This document shows positions 45,088 to 57,800 of a stretch of 64,000 nucleotides of DNA, piece by piece. Origin of the DNA: Allomyces macrogynus ATCC 38327 (lineage: Eukaryota; Blastocladiomycota; Blastocladiomycetes; Blastocladiales; Blastocladiaceae); NCBI GenBank assembly GCA_000151295.1, contig GG745331.1, positions 1,135,443 to 1,199,442 of the forward strand, in the 5' to 3' direction. Position numbers and translations under genes: made by a program. Positions within the stretch are counted from its first letter, which is position 1; the number at the start of each line of letters is the position of its first letter. The notes under the pieces are model-generated. The model was not told where the DNA came from. It ran no database searches and saw only the letters and a program-made list of their open reading frames with translations.

Positions 45088-46229
45088 TTACATGTCCTCG
45101 CTGCGCCAGCGGTAAGCTACACGACGGGGGTAGGTCGAGGTGAGTACAACGTGGGGCCATCAGCAAGACAAGACCAGCAAAGCGCACCCTTTTCCTCGAA
45201 CACGGCCTTTTCGTTGGCGCCCATCAGCAACTTGGCCTCGAACCCGTTGGAACGGTCGACACCGTCCCATCGAAACCCGGGCGGGATGTTGTACCGGTTC
45301 GACGGCCATGCGCCTTGAAACGTTGGTCGGTTCGAGGCCTTGCGCGCCTTCTACAGGGTGGTGCGTCCTCGTCAGATTGTGGTCTTGTTCTCGGGCCACG
45401 AGAGCAGGATCAATTACTGACCTTCGCAGCCGTTTCGACCCCCATCTTGGCCGCCGGATCACCCCACCGGTCGCGGTCGCGCAGTTCGCGGTTGAGATCC
45501 ACGTCGTCAGCCGTCCTAGATCAAGGGTCGAGGAGGGGTCAGCTCGCAGTCCTCTCTGTCCAACCCATGATCGAATTCACAAAGCCTGGGCGTGCCGTAC
45601 CTTGCAAACGGTCCCTCGGCTGCCGCTCGCGACCGTTCCCGCGCTTGGTCGCGCTGTACTTTGCCGAGCCCCCACTCGTAGTCGCGTCGCTTCTTCTCCT
45701 CCCGCTCACGCTCTTTGGTCTCGGCGTCACGGTACACGTCTTCGACCGCGACACGCCGGCCCATCTTGTCGCGGTACACGGTCGCTGCACCTTGTCCATC
45801 GTCCGCACCGGTATCGGACCCACCACGCGGTCGTGCGCGACCACGGCCACCATCGTCATCTGGCTCCGAATCCGAATCCGAATCATGCCGTTCGCGCGGC
45901 CCGCGGTCGTCTTCCGAGTCTGAGTCATGGCGCACGCGTCGTCCGGCGGGTGACGGCGACCGCGACGTGCTTCGGCCGCGGTTTGCCGGTTCCGCGAGCG
46001 GAATAGGCGCGCCGCGTGTCCTCAACGTACTGCTGCTGCCGCCAAACCTGTAGCTCATATCGTCGGCGTCGTGGATCGCGGACGTGCTTGACGAGGCATC
46101 CCATTGAATAGCGGCCACATCGTCCTCGTCAATGATCTGCGCGGCCGACGGTGCCGCGGACTTGGGCTTTTTCGGCTTTTTCGGTTTACTCGACGACAGA
46201 TACTTGGCGAGGTAGTCCTTGCTCGCCAT
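45088..46229 (-). CDS. BUD13: Pre-mRNA splicing factor BUD13 (CWC26)
   Basis: Subunit of the RES complex (with Snu17/Ist3 and Pml1), which acts in spliceosome activation and nuclear pre-mRNA retention. Four exons: 46229-45601, 45515-45422, 45350-45188, 45116-45088; 304 codons. The N-terminus [14 protein letters not shown] and KKPKKPK are typical. The middle is Ser/Arg/Asp-rich. The conserved C-terminal block reads [11 protein letters not shown], then [20 protein letters not shown] and, across the last intron, [10 protein letters not shown] at the very end. The last exon has only 29 bases; reading past its donor instead adds an unsupported tail. Head to head with NOP56, 324 bp apart. Confidence 0.95.
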
Positions 46230-46553
46230 GGTCGCAGGTTGCGGATGGTCAAGAAGCTGGCGAGATTACGTTGGACGTCGGAAAGGTCAAATCGAGCCGG
46301 CTGACGAGGTGGAGCAGCAAAAGCCGTGCAAGTCCGTTCAAGTCACTGGCACGGGGCAAGCAGATGCTTGTGGCATGGCTCTTTCCATCGATCACAGCAA
46401 CCAACAACGTGACCGAAATCAACACGGTTCGCGGCCTGCAGTGTCGCTCTGCTGCACACCACCATCCACCGGAACGACCCCGCCTTGCCTTCGACGTTGT
46501 TGCTTGCGCCCTCGAAATTGTCGTCGACCACCGCTCGCTGCAACCCCCCCGCA
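46230..46553. promoter_or_regulatory. Bidirectional promoter region BUD13 / NOP56
   Basis: 324 bp between the divergent starts of two RNA-processing genes. It is less GC-rich than the flanking exons. No named element recognised. Confidence 0.5.
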
Positions 46554-48217
46554 ATGGTCACCCACGTGCTGTTCGAGACGTCGTCGGGCTACGCGCTCTT
46601 TGAGCGCGTCGAGTCGGACGAGATTGGCCAGGAGACCGATGCCTTCCAGGCCGCGCTCCAGGACCTGAGCAAGTTTGGCAAGATCATCAAGCTCAAGTCC
46701 TTCTCGCCCTTCAAGTCGGCCGTCGATGCCCTCGAGAACGCCAACGATGTGTCCGAGGGTACGGTCACAGCCGTGGACCGCTGTCACCCGCCTCGCTCTC
46801 ACTTATCCTCCACGCAAGCTGACCATCCGTGTTCTTCATACCTCCAGGTGTCGTCAACCCCTCGCTCAAGGCCTTCCTCGAGCTGAACCTGCCCAAGAAG
46901 AAGGCCGTCCTCGGCGTCCAGGAAAAGAACCTGGCCGGTGCCATCAAGGCCGAGCTCGGCGTCGAGTGTGCGAGCAGCGACCTCGTCCAGGAAATCCAGC
47001 GCGCGATCCGCCTGCATGCCGCCAAGGTGCTCAAGCCCCTCAAGGAGGGCGACCTTGAGCGCGCGCAGCTCGGTCTGGGCCACTCGTACTCGCGAGCCAA
47101 GCTCAAGTTCAACGTGCACCGGTCCGACAACATGATCATCCAGGCGATTGGCATGCTCGACCAGCTCGACAAGGACATCAACACGTTCGCCATGCGCGTG
47201 CGGTACGCATTCTCTCCTCTTGATGTTCTGCACTGATCAACAGGAGGACTCATTCCGTGCCTTGAATTCCGTAGCGAGTGGTACTCGTGGCATTTCCCGG
47301 AGCTCGTCAAGATTGTCAACGACAACGAAATGTACGCGCGCGTGACCAAGTTCATTAAGAACAAGGCCGACCTCGCCGACGAGCAGCTACCGGCGCTGGC
47401 CGACCTGGTCGGCGACGAGGCCAAGGCGCAGCAGATTCTCGATGCGGCGCGCGCGTCGATGGGCACCGACATTTCCGAAATCGACCTGCTCAACATTGAG
47501 ACGTTCGCCGACCGCGTCATCTCGCTCATGGACTACCGCAAGAACCTCTACGCCTACCTGACCTCCAAGATGCACATTGTCGCGCCCAACTTGTCGGCGC
47601 TGATTGGCGAAGTCGTCGGCGCGCGCCTGATCTCGCACGCGGGTTCGCTCACCAACCTGTCCAAGTACCCGGCGTCGACCGTGCAGATCCTGGGTGCCGA
47701 AAAGGCGCTCTTCCGCGCGCTCAAGACGCGTGGCAACACGCCCAAGTACGGTCTGCTCTACCACTCGTCGTTTATCGGCAAGGCCGCGCAGAAGAACAAG
47801 GGCCGCATTTCGCGGTTCTTGGCCAACAAGTGCTCGATCGCGTCGCGTATCGACTGCTTTGCTGAGGGCGGCGTCAACACGTTTGGCGAGGCCATGCGCG
47901 CGCAAGTCGAGGAGCGGCTCGCGTTCTACGAGCAGGGTACCGTCCCGCGCAAAAACGCCGACGTCATGTCGGCCGCGACTGCGCAGGCCGCCGAGGATGC
48001 CGCCGCGGCCGAGGCTGCGCAGCCCAGCGAGGAGGCGCCGGCACCCAAGAAGCGCGACGCCGACGCCATGGACGTCGACGAGGCCGAGGAGCCCAAGAAG
48101 GAGAGCAAGAAGTCCAAGAAGGCCAAGAAGTCGAAGAGCGCGGCCATGGACGTTGATGAGGAGCCCAAGAAGGAGAAGAAGGAGAGCAAGAAGTCGAAGA
48201 AGTCGAAGAAGGAGTAA
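46554..48217 (+). CDS. NOP56: Nucleolar protein NOP56, box C/D snoRNP core
   Basis: Core protein of box C/D snoRNPs that guide rRNA 2'-O-methylation. Three exons: 46554-46758, 46848-47202, 47275-48217; 500 codons. The N-terminal domain shows [12 protein letters not shown] and [20 protein letters not shown]. The NOSIC/Nop domains show [77 protein letters not shown] and [20 protein letters not shown]. Wording such as [15 protein letters not shown] and [16 protein letters not shown] fits NOP56 better than NOP58. The tail is the usual Lys/Glu-rich KKE/KKSKK repeat. Confidence 0.96.
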
Positions 48218-48840
48218 GTGGTCGCTGTCATTGCTGCCGCTTGCGCTGTCGTTATTGCCATCGTGAGCGGTCGAGCTGCGCACCGGCGCTTTTGGGTGGA
48301 GCAGGGCCGGCACGAGCTGCTGGCCTCGCTTCGGTCCGTGCCCTGGCCGTTTTGTCATATTTTGTTGGGTCTGATTTGCCGTTTCCCGTTCCTGTTGTTT
48401 GCTATTTCCCGTTCTTCCTTGGTGGACTGCCGGTTATTTAACGTCGATACATAGCGAGTGCGAGTGCCCTTTCACGACCATTTAGGAGCGGCGAGTGCGC
48501 GTCGTGCGCGTTGTGTGCGTCTTTGCTGCCACCGCCAGTGCGGCAGCTGGTGAGCGGGGATGAGCGGGGGTGAGCGGCCTGTGTCGAAAACGGACATGCC
48601 CGGCTGTTCTCATTCAACATACCATTGACCAGCCATTTTTTTCATCTCGACGTCCAACCCATCTCCAACCAACTGCACCTGACCACCCGCAACCCATGCG
48701 CGACGTCGTCATGCTTTCTGTACGGCGCGTTTGGTCTCTCGACTCGGCGCCTCGGTTTCGCGGCTGCAGGAGATCCATTTCGTGATGGCTGACGCGATCG
48801 ATGGACAATCACGACACGACCCTGGTTCACACTGGCATCC
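48218..48840. other. Intergenic, NOP56 3' flank and next gene's leader
   Basis: About 620 bp with T-rich stretches near 48350-48430 suiting a 3' UTR. An ATG at 48786 and others lie out of frame with the following gene. A small first exon of that gene may be hidden here. Confidence 0.4.
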
Positions 48841-50274
48841 GACCAACCCAAGGCCAAAGCCGTTTCTGGCGATGACAAGACACAAAATCAAAGCTCGCTG
48901 TCGCGCAAGTCGTCTCGCCGGTGGTCGAAACGCGTTTCGGCCGGCGCCGCGCACGCGTCGTCCTCGTCGGCCCAAGAAGAACGGCCGCACGAGCATCACG
49001 CCGCGATTGAGCTGCTTCCGGTGCACGTTTTCGAGGACCTTTGCCGTCACCTCATCCGCGCCGACCGCGGCAGCGTTATCCACCTTGCGCGGGCGGCTCC
49101 GGGGCTCTACGTGCCTGCAATCAGCGCGCTGATGCGCAACGTCGGCCGCCCTGTGCCGATGTTCCGCGTCAAGAGCGACATGGTCTGGCGGTGGTTCCAA
49201 ATGACCGACGAGGACCTGCACCCGTGGGAGCTCTACGACTGGTCGCTCGTGTGCAACCCCAAGAACAAGCTCGGGCACGTCGGGGTGCTGGCCGCCGCAG
49301 ACGACCAGGCGCCCACGTTCTTCTTGATTGCCGGGACCTGGGCCGAGCGCGGGTTCCATGGGATTGGCCGTCGCGGGCGCGACCTGATTCGGATCCCGAT
49401 CGACCTCGTTCGCGCCATGGACCTGTACCAAGTCGAGGGCCTGTACTTGCCGCGGCACCTGGTCCGGTTCGATCCGCGCGGCCCGGCGCCCGTGGTCCAG
49501 ACCGAGTGTTATCTGCGCATGGCCCACGTCGAGTCGCTCCAGTCGCTCGCCATTACTCTGTCGTCGCTGCACCACGACACGCTGCGCGTACTCGCGCTCA
49601 ACTTGCCAGCGACGCTCTCCACCCTGGTGCTCATCGACATTGAGCTCAGCTGCCGGGACGTTGACTTTATTCCGCTGCTCCGCCCAAGCCTGACGACGCT
49701 TCGGCTCGCACAAGTGCGCGGGATGCGCGAAAGCGACTGGACCACAACGCTGACGCACTTCCCGGACGGCCTGCACACGCTCGAGCTCGGCCCGGCGCAC
49801 TTTATAGCCGCCGCGACGCTCAATGCGCTCGCGACCGCGCTCTCCAAGCTCGACCGGCTCCGCGACCTGACGCTGCACCAGTACTACAACCCGCGCGCCG
49901 ACCGCGACGCGATTCTTCACGTGGTCGCTTCGATCCCGCGCAACGTCAAGCGCCTACACCTGTCCAGCTCGACGCACATCGTCGACGCGCTCGTGTCGCA
50001 CATGCCGCAGCGTCTTCAGCACTTGGAGCTCGCGAGTACCGAGCTGCAGCACGACCATCTCGCGCACTTGGCCGCCGCATTCCCTACCACGTTCCAGACG
50101 CTCGATTTGTACGACACGCTCGTTTGGTTCCGGCTCGACCCAGGCCCGTCGCCGGTCACAGACATTAAGGTGCTGTTCATGAAGCAACTCGCGGGCACGG
50201 CGCGTCATGGGTTCCGTGCGAGGTTGGCGCAGCAGCGGGCGTGGGTCTACGTGCCTTCACGAACCGAGGTGTGA
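48841..50274 (+). CDS. F-box-like protein with leucine-rich C-terminal half
   Basis: The open frame runs in phase from 48841 to a TGA at 50272. No in-frame ATG precedes the domain, so an upstream start exon or a small indel is missing. Near residue 60 is an F-box-like segment (IELLPVHVFEDLCRHLI, then GSVIHLARAAPGLY). The rest contains irregular leucine-rich repeats with patterns such as LRVLALNLPATLSTLVL, SLTTLRLAQV, LHTLELGP and LQHLELASTEL. F-box/LRR proteins usually choose substrates for SCF ubiquitin ligases; that role here is inference. The N-terminal 50 residues are Ser/Arg/Gln-rich and probably disordered. Confidence 0.6.
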   Translation, partial: DQPKAKAVSGDDKTQNQSSLSRKSSRRWSKRVSAGAAHASSSSAQEERPHEHHAAIELLPVHVFEDLCRHLIRADRGSVIHLARAAPGLYVPAISALMRNVGRPVPMFRVKSDMVWRWFQMTDEDLHPWELYDWSLVCNPKNKLGHVGVLAAADDQAPTFFLIAGTWAERGFHGIGRRGRDLIRIPIDLVRAMDLYQVEGLYLPRHLVRFDPRGPAPVVQTECYLRMAHVESLQSLAITLSSLHHDTLRVLALNLPATLSTLVLIDIELSCRDVDFIPLLRPSLTTLRLAQVRGMRESDWTTTLTHFPDGLHTLELGPAHFIAAATLNALATALSKLDRLRDLTLHQYYNPRADRDAILHVVASIPRNVKRLHLSSSTHIVDALVSHMPQRLQHLELASTELQHDHLAHLAAAFPTTFQTLDLYDTLVWFRLDPGPSPVTDIKVLFMKQLAGTARHGFRARLAQQRAWVYVPSRTEV

Positions 50275-50792
50275 GCAGCCGACATTGGGTACGACGGTTT
50301 TCCATTGTATCGTCGTTGTGACGTGGGGTTGGTTCTGACGCGACCGGAGCGACAACGTTGCCCAGCCAGCATTTGCTGTTCATTACCACGTCACCTTGAT
50401 TCGTCCTCGATGACCAGCCCCCGAGCGCCAATATCCGTAGAACCATCAGCCATGGACGTTCTCCACGTCTCCCGACAATTTCGGGCGAGCCGCGACCAGC
50501 CCGGACCCATCCATTGCACCGCCTCCTCAGGATCGCCATGCGCGCATGCTCCCGCACCGGCAGGCGACTTTGGTTTCTCCGAGGCCTCACTCTTGTTTCT
50601 CGGAAAGCACGCGAAGCGGCACATCAAATCGTTACAGAATCATGTATCTCTCGACATGGACAGCGCTGGATGGTGTTTGGAGCGTTCCCTCCCCACCCCT
50701 CCACACTCCCCTCCTCATCCCCGTCTCAGTAGTTTCCCTTTGTCCAGCAACCGAGACTCTCCACCCTCTGCCGGACCAGCTCGCATCAAACC
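50275..50792. other. Intergenic upstream of the decayed orphan copy
   Basis: 518 bp, moderate GC, no recognisable gene. Confidence 0.4.
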
Positions 50793-52008
50793 ATGACCTC
50801 CCTCGATGTGATAGCTGCCCCAACACCAATAGCCGACACACAGCTCGACACGCAGCATGCGCGAACCTCCACTGCCACATCGACTATTGAGCTGGACCAT
50901 GTTTCTATCCTTGATCGCAAGATCGAGGCTGAAGCCACGTCCAGCGGTTCGAATACCAGAGCGCCAACCGCGATGGTGAGCGCGCTAAGTTTGTTCGATG
51001 GCAAACGTCCATGTACATACTGCTCTTGCCGTGCCGGATCGCCAAGGGCGTGCTCGGCACGCTCTTGTTTGATTGTGTTCCAACGAATGTTGATGTATTC
51101 CTCTTCATTTTTGGGACGACCATGCTCATGCTCGTGCGCAAGGCCAATGCTGGTGCTGATGACGGTGCCGAGTATGAAATTACCGTGCAAAACTGCCAGG
51201 TCCGCATGGCGCGTGGCGAGTATCAGCAGGAGCTGCGATCGTGGTCGGCGCGGTTCAGGTGCCCGCTACCGCTGATACTACGACGGGCTTCATCGATGTC
51301 GCCGCCGGATGTATGACTGAGTTTACCGTCGATGGCGAGCCCACGACCAACCTGCATCGTATGCTTCCCGTCTTGCCCACGTACTACTGCAGTGCACTGC
51401 ACCCCAAGCTGCACGTCATGGCCGAGGTGACCATGCGCAAGATTGAAGAATACGACATCAGAGAGCTCTACCCGTCCCTCGAAATCACGCGCCCTGCACG
51501 CCACTTTGATTCACAGCGAGTGGTCGCCGCTTGGGAGCGTCATGACGACGCTCAATTTCTTTCCCGTCCAAGGCGTCGCTGCTCACCGAGTCGCGCAACT
51601 GGAAGGACTTCACGCACACGGCCATCTTCTTGTTCAAGGACACAATCCCGTTTGTCAAGTTTCTGTGGGCCGCGGGCAACGCATACATCAAACAGTCGCG
51701 CCGTTTTGGTCTTGATATGATGCATGCTGAGTATCTCTTCATTCATTCGGTCGGGCACTCGGACTATCACTACTGCTCGACCAAGTTCACCGAGCATTTG
51801 CAGTTCCCAATCTTCATCGACGACGAGAACACGACCAACTGGGCCGATCTGGTCGGATCGGCGTGTGCACGGTACAACTTCATCGCGCCCACGGTCGAAC
51901 TTGCTCAATACGTTCCCGCCCGAGTCGGTGTGTGGCAAGATTTACCGCGATATCAGCGCTGTGAATCAAGAGTGGGCCGAAGTCGTCACGGCCAGCATCA
52001 TGTATTGA
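50793..52008 (+). pseudogene. Orphan gene copy A, decayed by frameshifts
   Basis: Homologous along its length to copy B (53467-54691), same strand. Matching blocks include RAKFVRWQTSMY, FGTTMLMLVRK, QELRSWSARF, HPKLHVMAE, IRELYPSLEITR, GLDMMHAEYLFIHS and the end AVNQEWAEVVTASIMY. The frame changes at least five times relative to copy B: near 50934, 51256, 51490, 51566 and 51893, the last with a deletion of about 12-14 bases. An opening ATG at 50793 and the terminal TGA remain. With so many independent shifts this is best called a pseudogene. Confidence 0.75.
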
Positions 52009-53466
52009 TTGATTGAGCATTGCTGCTGTTGTCGCTTCTTTTTTGTTTCGTTTTGATGCTCAGGCTGATGCTTTTCCGCCAGCTAACCCTATGTTGAAAT
52101 TCTTCCGCAACGGCGCAACCCTTCCACACCCTCAGCATCCCGATCCTTCCGCGTTGTTTGTCCCACTCAAACATTCTTTCGTTTCCTTTAACATTTTACC
52201 TGCTCTTCCCAGTCTCTACGAGCTTTCTGCCGACGTAATTGGAATATGTGATTGACAAATTCATGTCTTGGCCAGCAGACGGACGACAACGATGGATGGA
52301 TGGGTTCTGATCAGGGCGAACTGCTTCGCCATTGGTTTGCGCCCATGCCGCTTAGCGTGTCGTAACAACGGTGGCAGCGGAGCCACGTCGTGTGGCGGAC
52401 ACACTGGGATGAGTGAAGTGTATGGCCGGCAAGATGATGTGTATGGGAGCGCGTCAAACTGTTCGACAGGAGGCACGGTCGAGCAGACAGTAACCGCGAC
52501 AACATCGACCAAGAGCACAATGTGCGGATTGCGTTTGGGAAGTGGCGGCACCCGGCCGCCTGCACACGGCCGAACCATGACCCTGGGTGGAAGCGCGACA
52601 GGCGCCGCGACCGGCATCAAGTTGAATTAATCTTCAGCGTCGAGCAGGCCGCCCATTTGTGTTGGCCAGGTCGAGGCCAGGCAGCGTTGCAAACGACGCC
52701 ACGGGCAACACCAACAAATATGAGGTCGGGAGACAAATATGGCACCATGGACGGCGCTCGCGCGGCGCGCTCACGACGGGCTCGGCCGGCGCAGACGACG
52801 GCGGAGCACGGAGGTAGATAGGCAGCGATGGGCATGGTTTTTGACAGGACAGCGGCCAACAAGCAGGACGATATGGTTCTCTGGCTGTCGGCAATCGACC
52901 AGCACGGTCGCGACGGGCCTGCCGCGCTCCTCGCAAACCATGGCCTCGTCGGCGACGGGCGGCGTTGTTGCAGTGATGGAGACGGAGAGAGTATATGACG
53001 ATCTTTGTCGCGCGGGTTAACGCACAAGGAGCCGGGATAGCGGCGCTGTGCCCTAGGCTGAGAGAGCTGGCGTCCACGCCATGCCTGGGCTGAAGCCTGA
53101 AGGTGACAGGATGTCAAGATCAAGCATGGCCAAGCAAAGCCCAGATCCATGACCCTTGGGGCTTGGAGCCCATGTGATGCCGCGTGGCCTCGGGACCTCG
53201 TTGGGGTCCGTCGCGTTCGGCCATGCTCTGCCAACCCCATGCCCGGCCCCTTGGGCAAGGACACGGCGGTCTGGACACCACGTCGCCGCAACGCGCGACC
53301 GTTCTTGTTGTCACCCGGGAGCGCAGATGCGGGGATTTAAACCCGTTGAACAACAGCGCGGTCCGTGCTGCCCGCCAACCTCTCTCGACAGCTCGCCTGG
53401 CTTTGCCTCCGACGAGTCAGAGCGCGCTTTCCCAAACCTCCGACTTTCTTCTTCACGACAACAACC
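52009..53466. other. Spacer between the two orphan copies
   Basis: About 1.46 kb with no recognisable gene on either strand. Open frames are short and lack family features. It should include the promoter of copy B. Confidence 0.4.
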
Positions 53467-54691
53467 ATGTCCACCCCCGACTGGACCGCGTCGGGGTCTG
53501 CTAGCAAGGTTTCGCTCACGAGTGCCGGCCTATTGGCCAAAGCGACGGTGCAGCACCGGCCTCGGGATCAGTTGGCCGAACTGGATCGCAAGCTTGACGC
53601 CGACGGCGGCCACGTCCACCGTTTCACGTACCCGAGCACCGACCGTGCCATCGAGTACGCCAAGTTTGTGTGGGCAGACGTCCATGTACTCGCTCTTGTG
53701 GCCGTTCCGTATGGCCAAGGGCGTGCTTCGCACGTTCTGGACTGCCAGCGACCCAACGATTGCCGATGTGTTGCGTTACATTTTTGGGACGACGATGCTC
53801 ATGCTCGTGCGTAAGGATCCCGGCGGCAATCATGAGTACCTGATCGACGTGCAGCACTGCAAGGTGCACATGGTGCGCGGCCCTTACCACCAAGAACTGC
53901 GGTCGTGGTCGACGCGGTTCACGCTCCCGGCCGCGCGCGATCCAACCACGGGTTATATTAACGTCGGGGCCGGACGCGTTCTCGACTTCACCATCAACGG
54001 CGCATCAACGTCCAACCCGCAGCGCATGCTCGCGGTCCTGCACACCTACTACGGCAGCTCGCAGCACCCGAAATTGCATGTCGTCGCCGAAGCGGTCATG
54101 CACAAAATCGAAACCGACCAGATCAAGGAGCTCTATCCGTCGCTCATGGTTACGCGCAGTCTGCATGACATGCTTTTACATAGCCCTTGGTCGCCAGTTG
54201 GTGCCGTGTGGTCGCGTTCCCAGCTGTTCCCCATCACAAAGGCGTCAATGCTCACCGAGTCGCTCAACTGGGCCGATTTCACGCATTCGGGCATGTTCCT
54301 CTTCCACGACAAGGTGCCGTTTGCGCACTTTATGTGGATCGCGCGCAAGTCGGTTATCCAGCACACGCACGAGGTCGGACTCGATATGGTGCACGCCGAG
54401 CTGCTGTTCGTTTGCTCGATCGCGCACGCGGTCGACCATCACTGCACGACCAAGCTCACAGAGAAACTGAGGTTCCCGGTGCTCATCGAGGAATGGAACA
54501 CGACCAGCTGGCCCGACCTGCTCTCGTCGGCGTGCTCCCGGTTCACGTTCATGGCGCCGACGCTCAACCCGCTGCGCGCCAACTTGATGAAGTCGTTCCC
54601 GCCCGAGTCGGTCTACGGCAAGATTTACCGCGATATTCGCGCCGTGAACCAGGAGTGGGCCGACGTGGCCACGGCCAGCATCATGTACTGA
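53467..54691 (+). CDS. Orphan gene copy B, family unknown, one frame break
   Basis: ATG 53467 opens a frame that runs to KFVW at 53671-53673; one extra G in GGG (53671-53674) then shifts it, and the next frame continues QTSMYSLLWPFRMAKGVL to the TGA at 54689-54691. Copy A keeps the unshifted order at this point, so the extra G is either an assembly error or a recent disabling mutation. Corrected length would be about 407 residues. The protein is mixed alpha/beta, without signal peptide or clear membrane helix. Notable segments are DVLRYIFGTTMLMLV, HPKLHVVAEAVMHKIE and the C-terminal VNQEWADVATASIMY. No known domain recognised. Confidence 0.6.
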
Positions 54692-54885
54692 TCACCCGCT
54701 GCTGAGTGTGCGACGAGCTCAACCGGCTCTGGCGCGGTGGTTGAGGAGTTTGGTGTTTTCTGTTCCATGATGCCCATTTCGTCATCGGGCGAATTCTGTC
54801 GACGAGAAGCATCAAAACCGCTGATCTTTTATCCCTCGATGAAATCAAGGCCGACCTTGCAGCAACCGTCTTTGCTGCGACACAA

Positions 54886-57800
54886 TCAAGGAATCCGCCC
54901 CCGAATCAGCTCATACCGGTCCAACCGAGCCAGCCGCTCATTCAAGCTCACTGACCTAGCTCCAGTCCCTTTCTCTTTCCCTGGCGCTGTTGCGTTGGGC
55001 GACTTCGCCGCATCCGACTCGCCGTCGACGTCGCTTGGACGCGACGTGACCTGCGCCAAACACTGGTCCAGGAGCGTCATTCCAACGACAATCTTGAACG
55101 AAAGCAACCTACCATCCGCATATCACGGTCAGTATCCACCTTCTCCACCCAGTGAGAACACACGTACAGGACGTAAACCACTGCCACGACCACCACCGGC
55201 ACCGTCCACTGCTCGACAGCCTCCACCACCGCCGCAACCAGTGGATCCTGGTATTCCCAGTGCCACGCCGGGACCGTGAACGCAAAGAGTGGCGGCAAGT
55301 ACCACACCGCATCTGCCGCGGCGACAATGTCCGCGACCATGCGGCATGTCAGTGCAGCGAGGGCCAGTGCCGCGAACCCGATTCGGCGCGAGACGAGTGG
55401 GACCAGGTCTTGCTGGAAGGCCAGGACGGGTGCGGTCGCGGTGGAGACGGGAGGGCGGGTGGATTGTGGTCGTGCGTCGTGATCGTCGCTTTCCGTGTGC
55501 ACGTGCGCGGCAGGGGGCTTGGAGGTGTGTCGGCGCGCGGGGGTTGGAGTCGGGGCGGATGACCGAGAGCGTGAGCGTCGACGCGCGGACGGCGCAATGG
55601 AAGGTGATGACGAGCGTCTGCGCGAAGCCGTGGCGGCAAGCTTGGATTTGGTCGTGCTTCGCGCGCCGTCGTCTGGAGGTGCGGTAAGTGCGGGCGCTGC
55701 TGTTTTGCCGTATGCTGCATCGTCACCCGGTACCGTCGCCGACGGAGCAAGCTCGTGCTGCTCGGGCGAGTTGCGCGGAACAATCACGGCCGCGGGTTCC
55801 GGCTGAGACTGGTCGAGCGGCGTTTGCGAACTAGTAGTACGGTCGTGGAGCGACCTCCAAGGCACGGGCGTCGGCGCGGGCGTTGGCGAGTCGGCGCCGT
55901 GAGTGAATGGCATCGGGGTCGGCGTGTCGCGGCTCGGCGCGGGACTCGAGCGCAGCAATTCCTGCGACGAGGACGTGACTAAGGTGGATGGAATGGCGGT
56001 AACCGCAGAGGGCGCATCTTCGTCGGGTGTCGCGGCACGGGGATCGCCGACAGATTCTGCTTGCGCTGGAGTTGGAGCGACGGCGATCGAGTCGCTGAGC
56101 TCGAGGCACAGTACGTAGCGGTAGCGGTGATACACCTCCGCGACCTGTGCAGGAATAAAGAGAGAAAGTCAGCTAAAGAACGCGGTGGGAGAGTATCAAA
56201 ACATGGAACCTTGTGGTTGTTGAACTTGGAAATGAACGCGTGCTATGGGGAAGTGTCGCAAAAGTATCAGCTTATGTGTCAACAAACAACGACAACCAAA
56301 ACATACTTTGATCCAATCAACCGCGACCTCGCTGCTCGCCATCAACAGCGCCGGCTGAATCACCGTCCAGACAAGCCCGACCCACGCCGGCGCCATCCAC
56401 GACCACGTCTGCCAGTGCCACTCGACGGTCGTCGGCGCCGTCCCCACCCAGTCGCTGACGACCTGCGTCGCGGGCCACAGCTGGTCCGTAAACGGCAGCG
56501 TGATCTCGCCCCACGTGCTCGCCGTTAGGTAGTCGAGAACGTGGCGTGCGAGCCGGGCGAAATCCGTCGCGTCAAGCCAATCCGACGCGGCCGTGGTCAG
56601 GTTTGCGGCCGACTGCCAGAGCCATGCGCCGCCGCCCGTCCACCAGAGCACGGGCACAGTCACAACCCACGAGCCCGTCACGTCCGTGTTGTTGGCGAGC
56701 TCGAGGTAGTTGCGCACCACGTTGAGCGTCAGGAGCACGCCGAGGTTCATGCGCTCGACCATGTCTGAAAAATCGAGCAGCGAGTAAGCTGAAAAGGAGG
56801 TATCGCTCGATGGTTTCGCACCGCGTACCCGAGCACGTAATCTGGAACAACGGCTCCACCTCGAACCGCTTGAACACGGTCGACTTGACCTCAATAAACT
56901 GGTTGCTGATTATGAGCGAAACGAGCGCGTTGTTGTGCGAGTTGATGGTCACGTTGAGCGTAATCTAGATTGCACCGGAACCACACGCGATCAGTCTTCG
57001 CAAGTGGTGAAAGCGGAGAATCAGTCGAAGGCACCATTTGATAAAGAAAGACCACGGCGTGAAGGACTGGCACAACCGAAACAAGAAAGCATTAGAACAC
57101 AGGTCAGGAGCTTCGGCAGGAGCAATAGACGCACCAACGTAGCCCACCGCAACCACTACGTGAAGTATCAGTGGAAGCCGATTCGGCTTGGCCATCGAGC
57201 CCATTGGCGCGGGGCTGACGCGCGCAAAGAGCGAGTCGAGAATATCCATGCCGAAACTGCAGCACAGGCGGTCGCAGACCTGGCGTCGAGAATCGTCAGT
57301 TTGTGCCGTCCGAGAAGAGAGAATGACGCAGGCAGCACCCGAACCTCGAGCAAATTGAAAATCACATAGAGTTTGATCATGGCTGTAAGAACGAGCAAGC
57401 ATTGAGATGAGCGCTCCAGACGGGCAGAGAACGGAAAACACTGCACTGTCTCTTACATTGCCCGCGAATAAAATGGTATCTATTCGTCGTTTATCATTCA
57501 CGTCAACAAAACCGAAGTTCTCCACCCAAGTCCCAAGCCGAGTCGAGTCAAGTCAAGACGCACGTGTGAGACGGGTCGATTCGCAGCAAGATCGTAACAG
57601 CTGAGACCAAGATCACGAAACGATATACATCCATGATGTGGTTTGGGTCGACCCGCCATTTGGAAGAGAGCAACGACACGAGCGCCGATCGAGCAGCGAG
57701 GGCGACGCGGAGCGGGAGGATTGTGAAAAGACCGAGAAACGAGTCCAGACAGATCACGTAGCCGAGCCACAGCGTCTACAACGAGCACCACCCGAATGAG

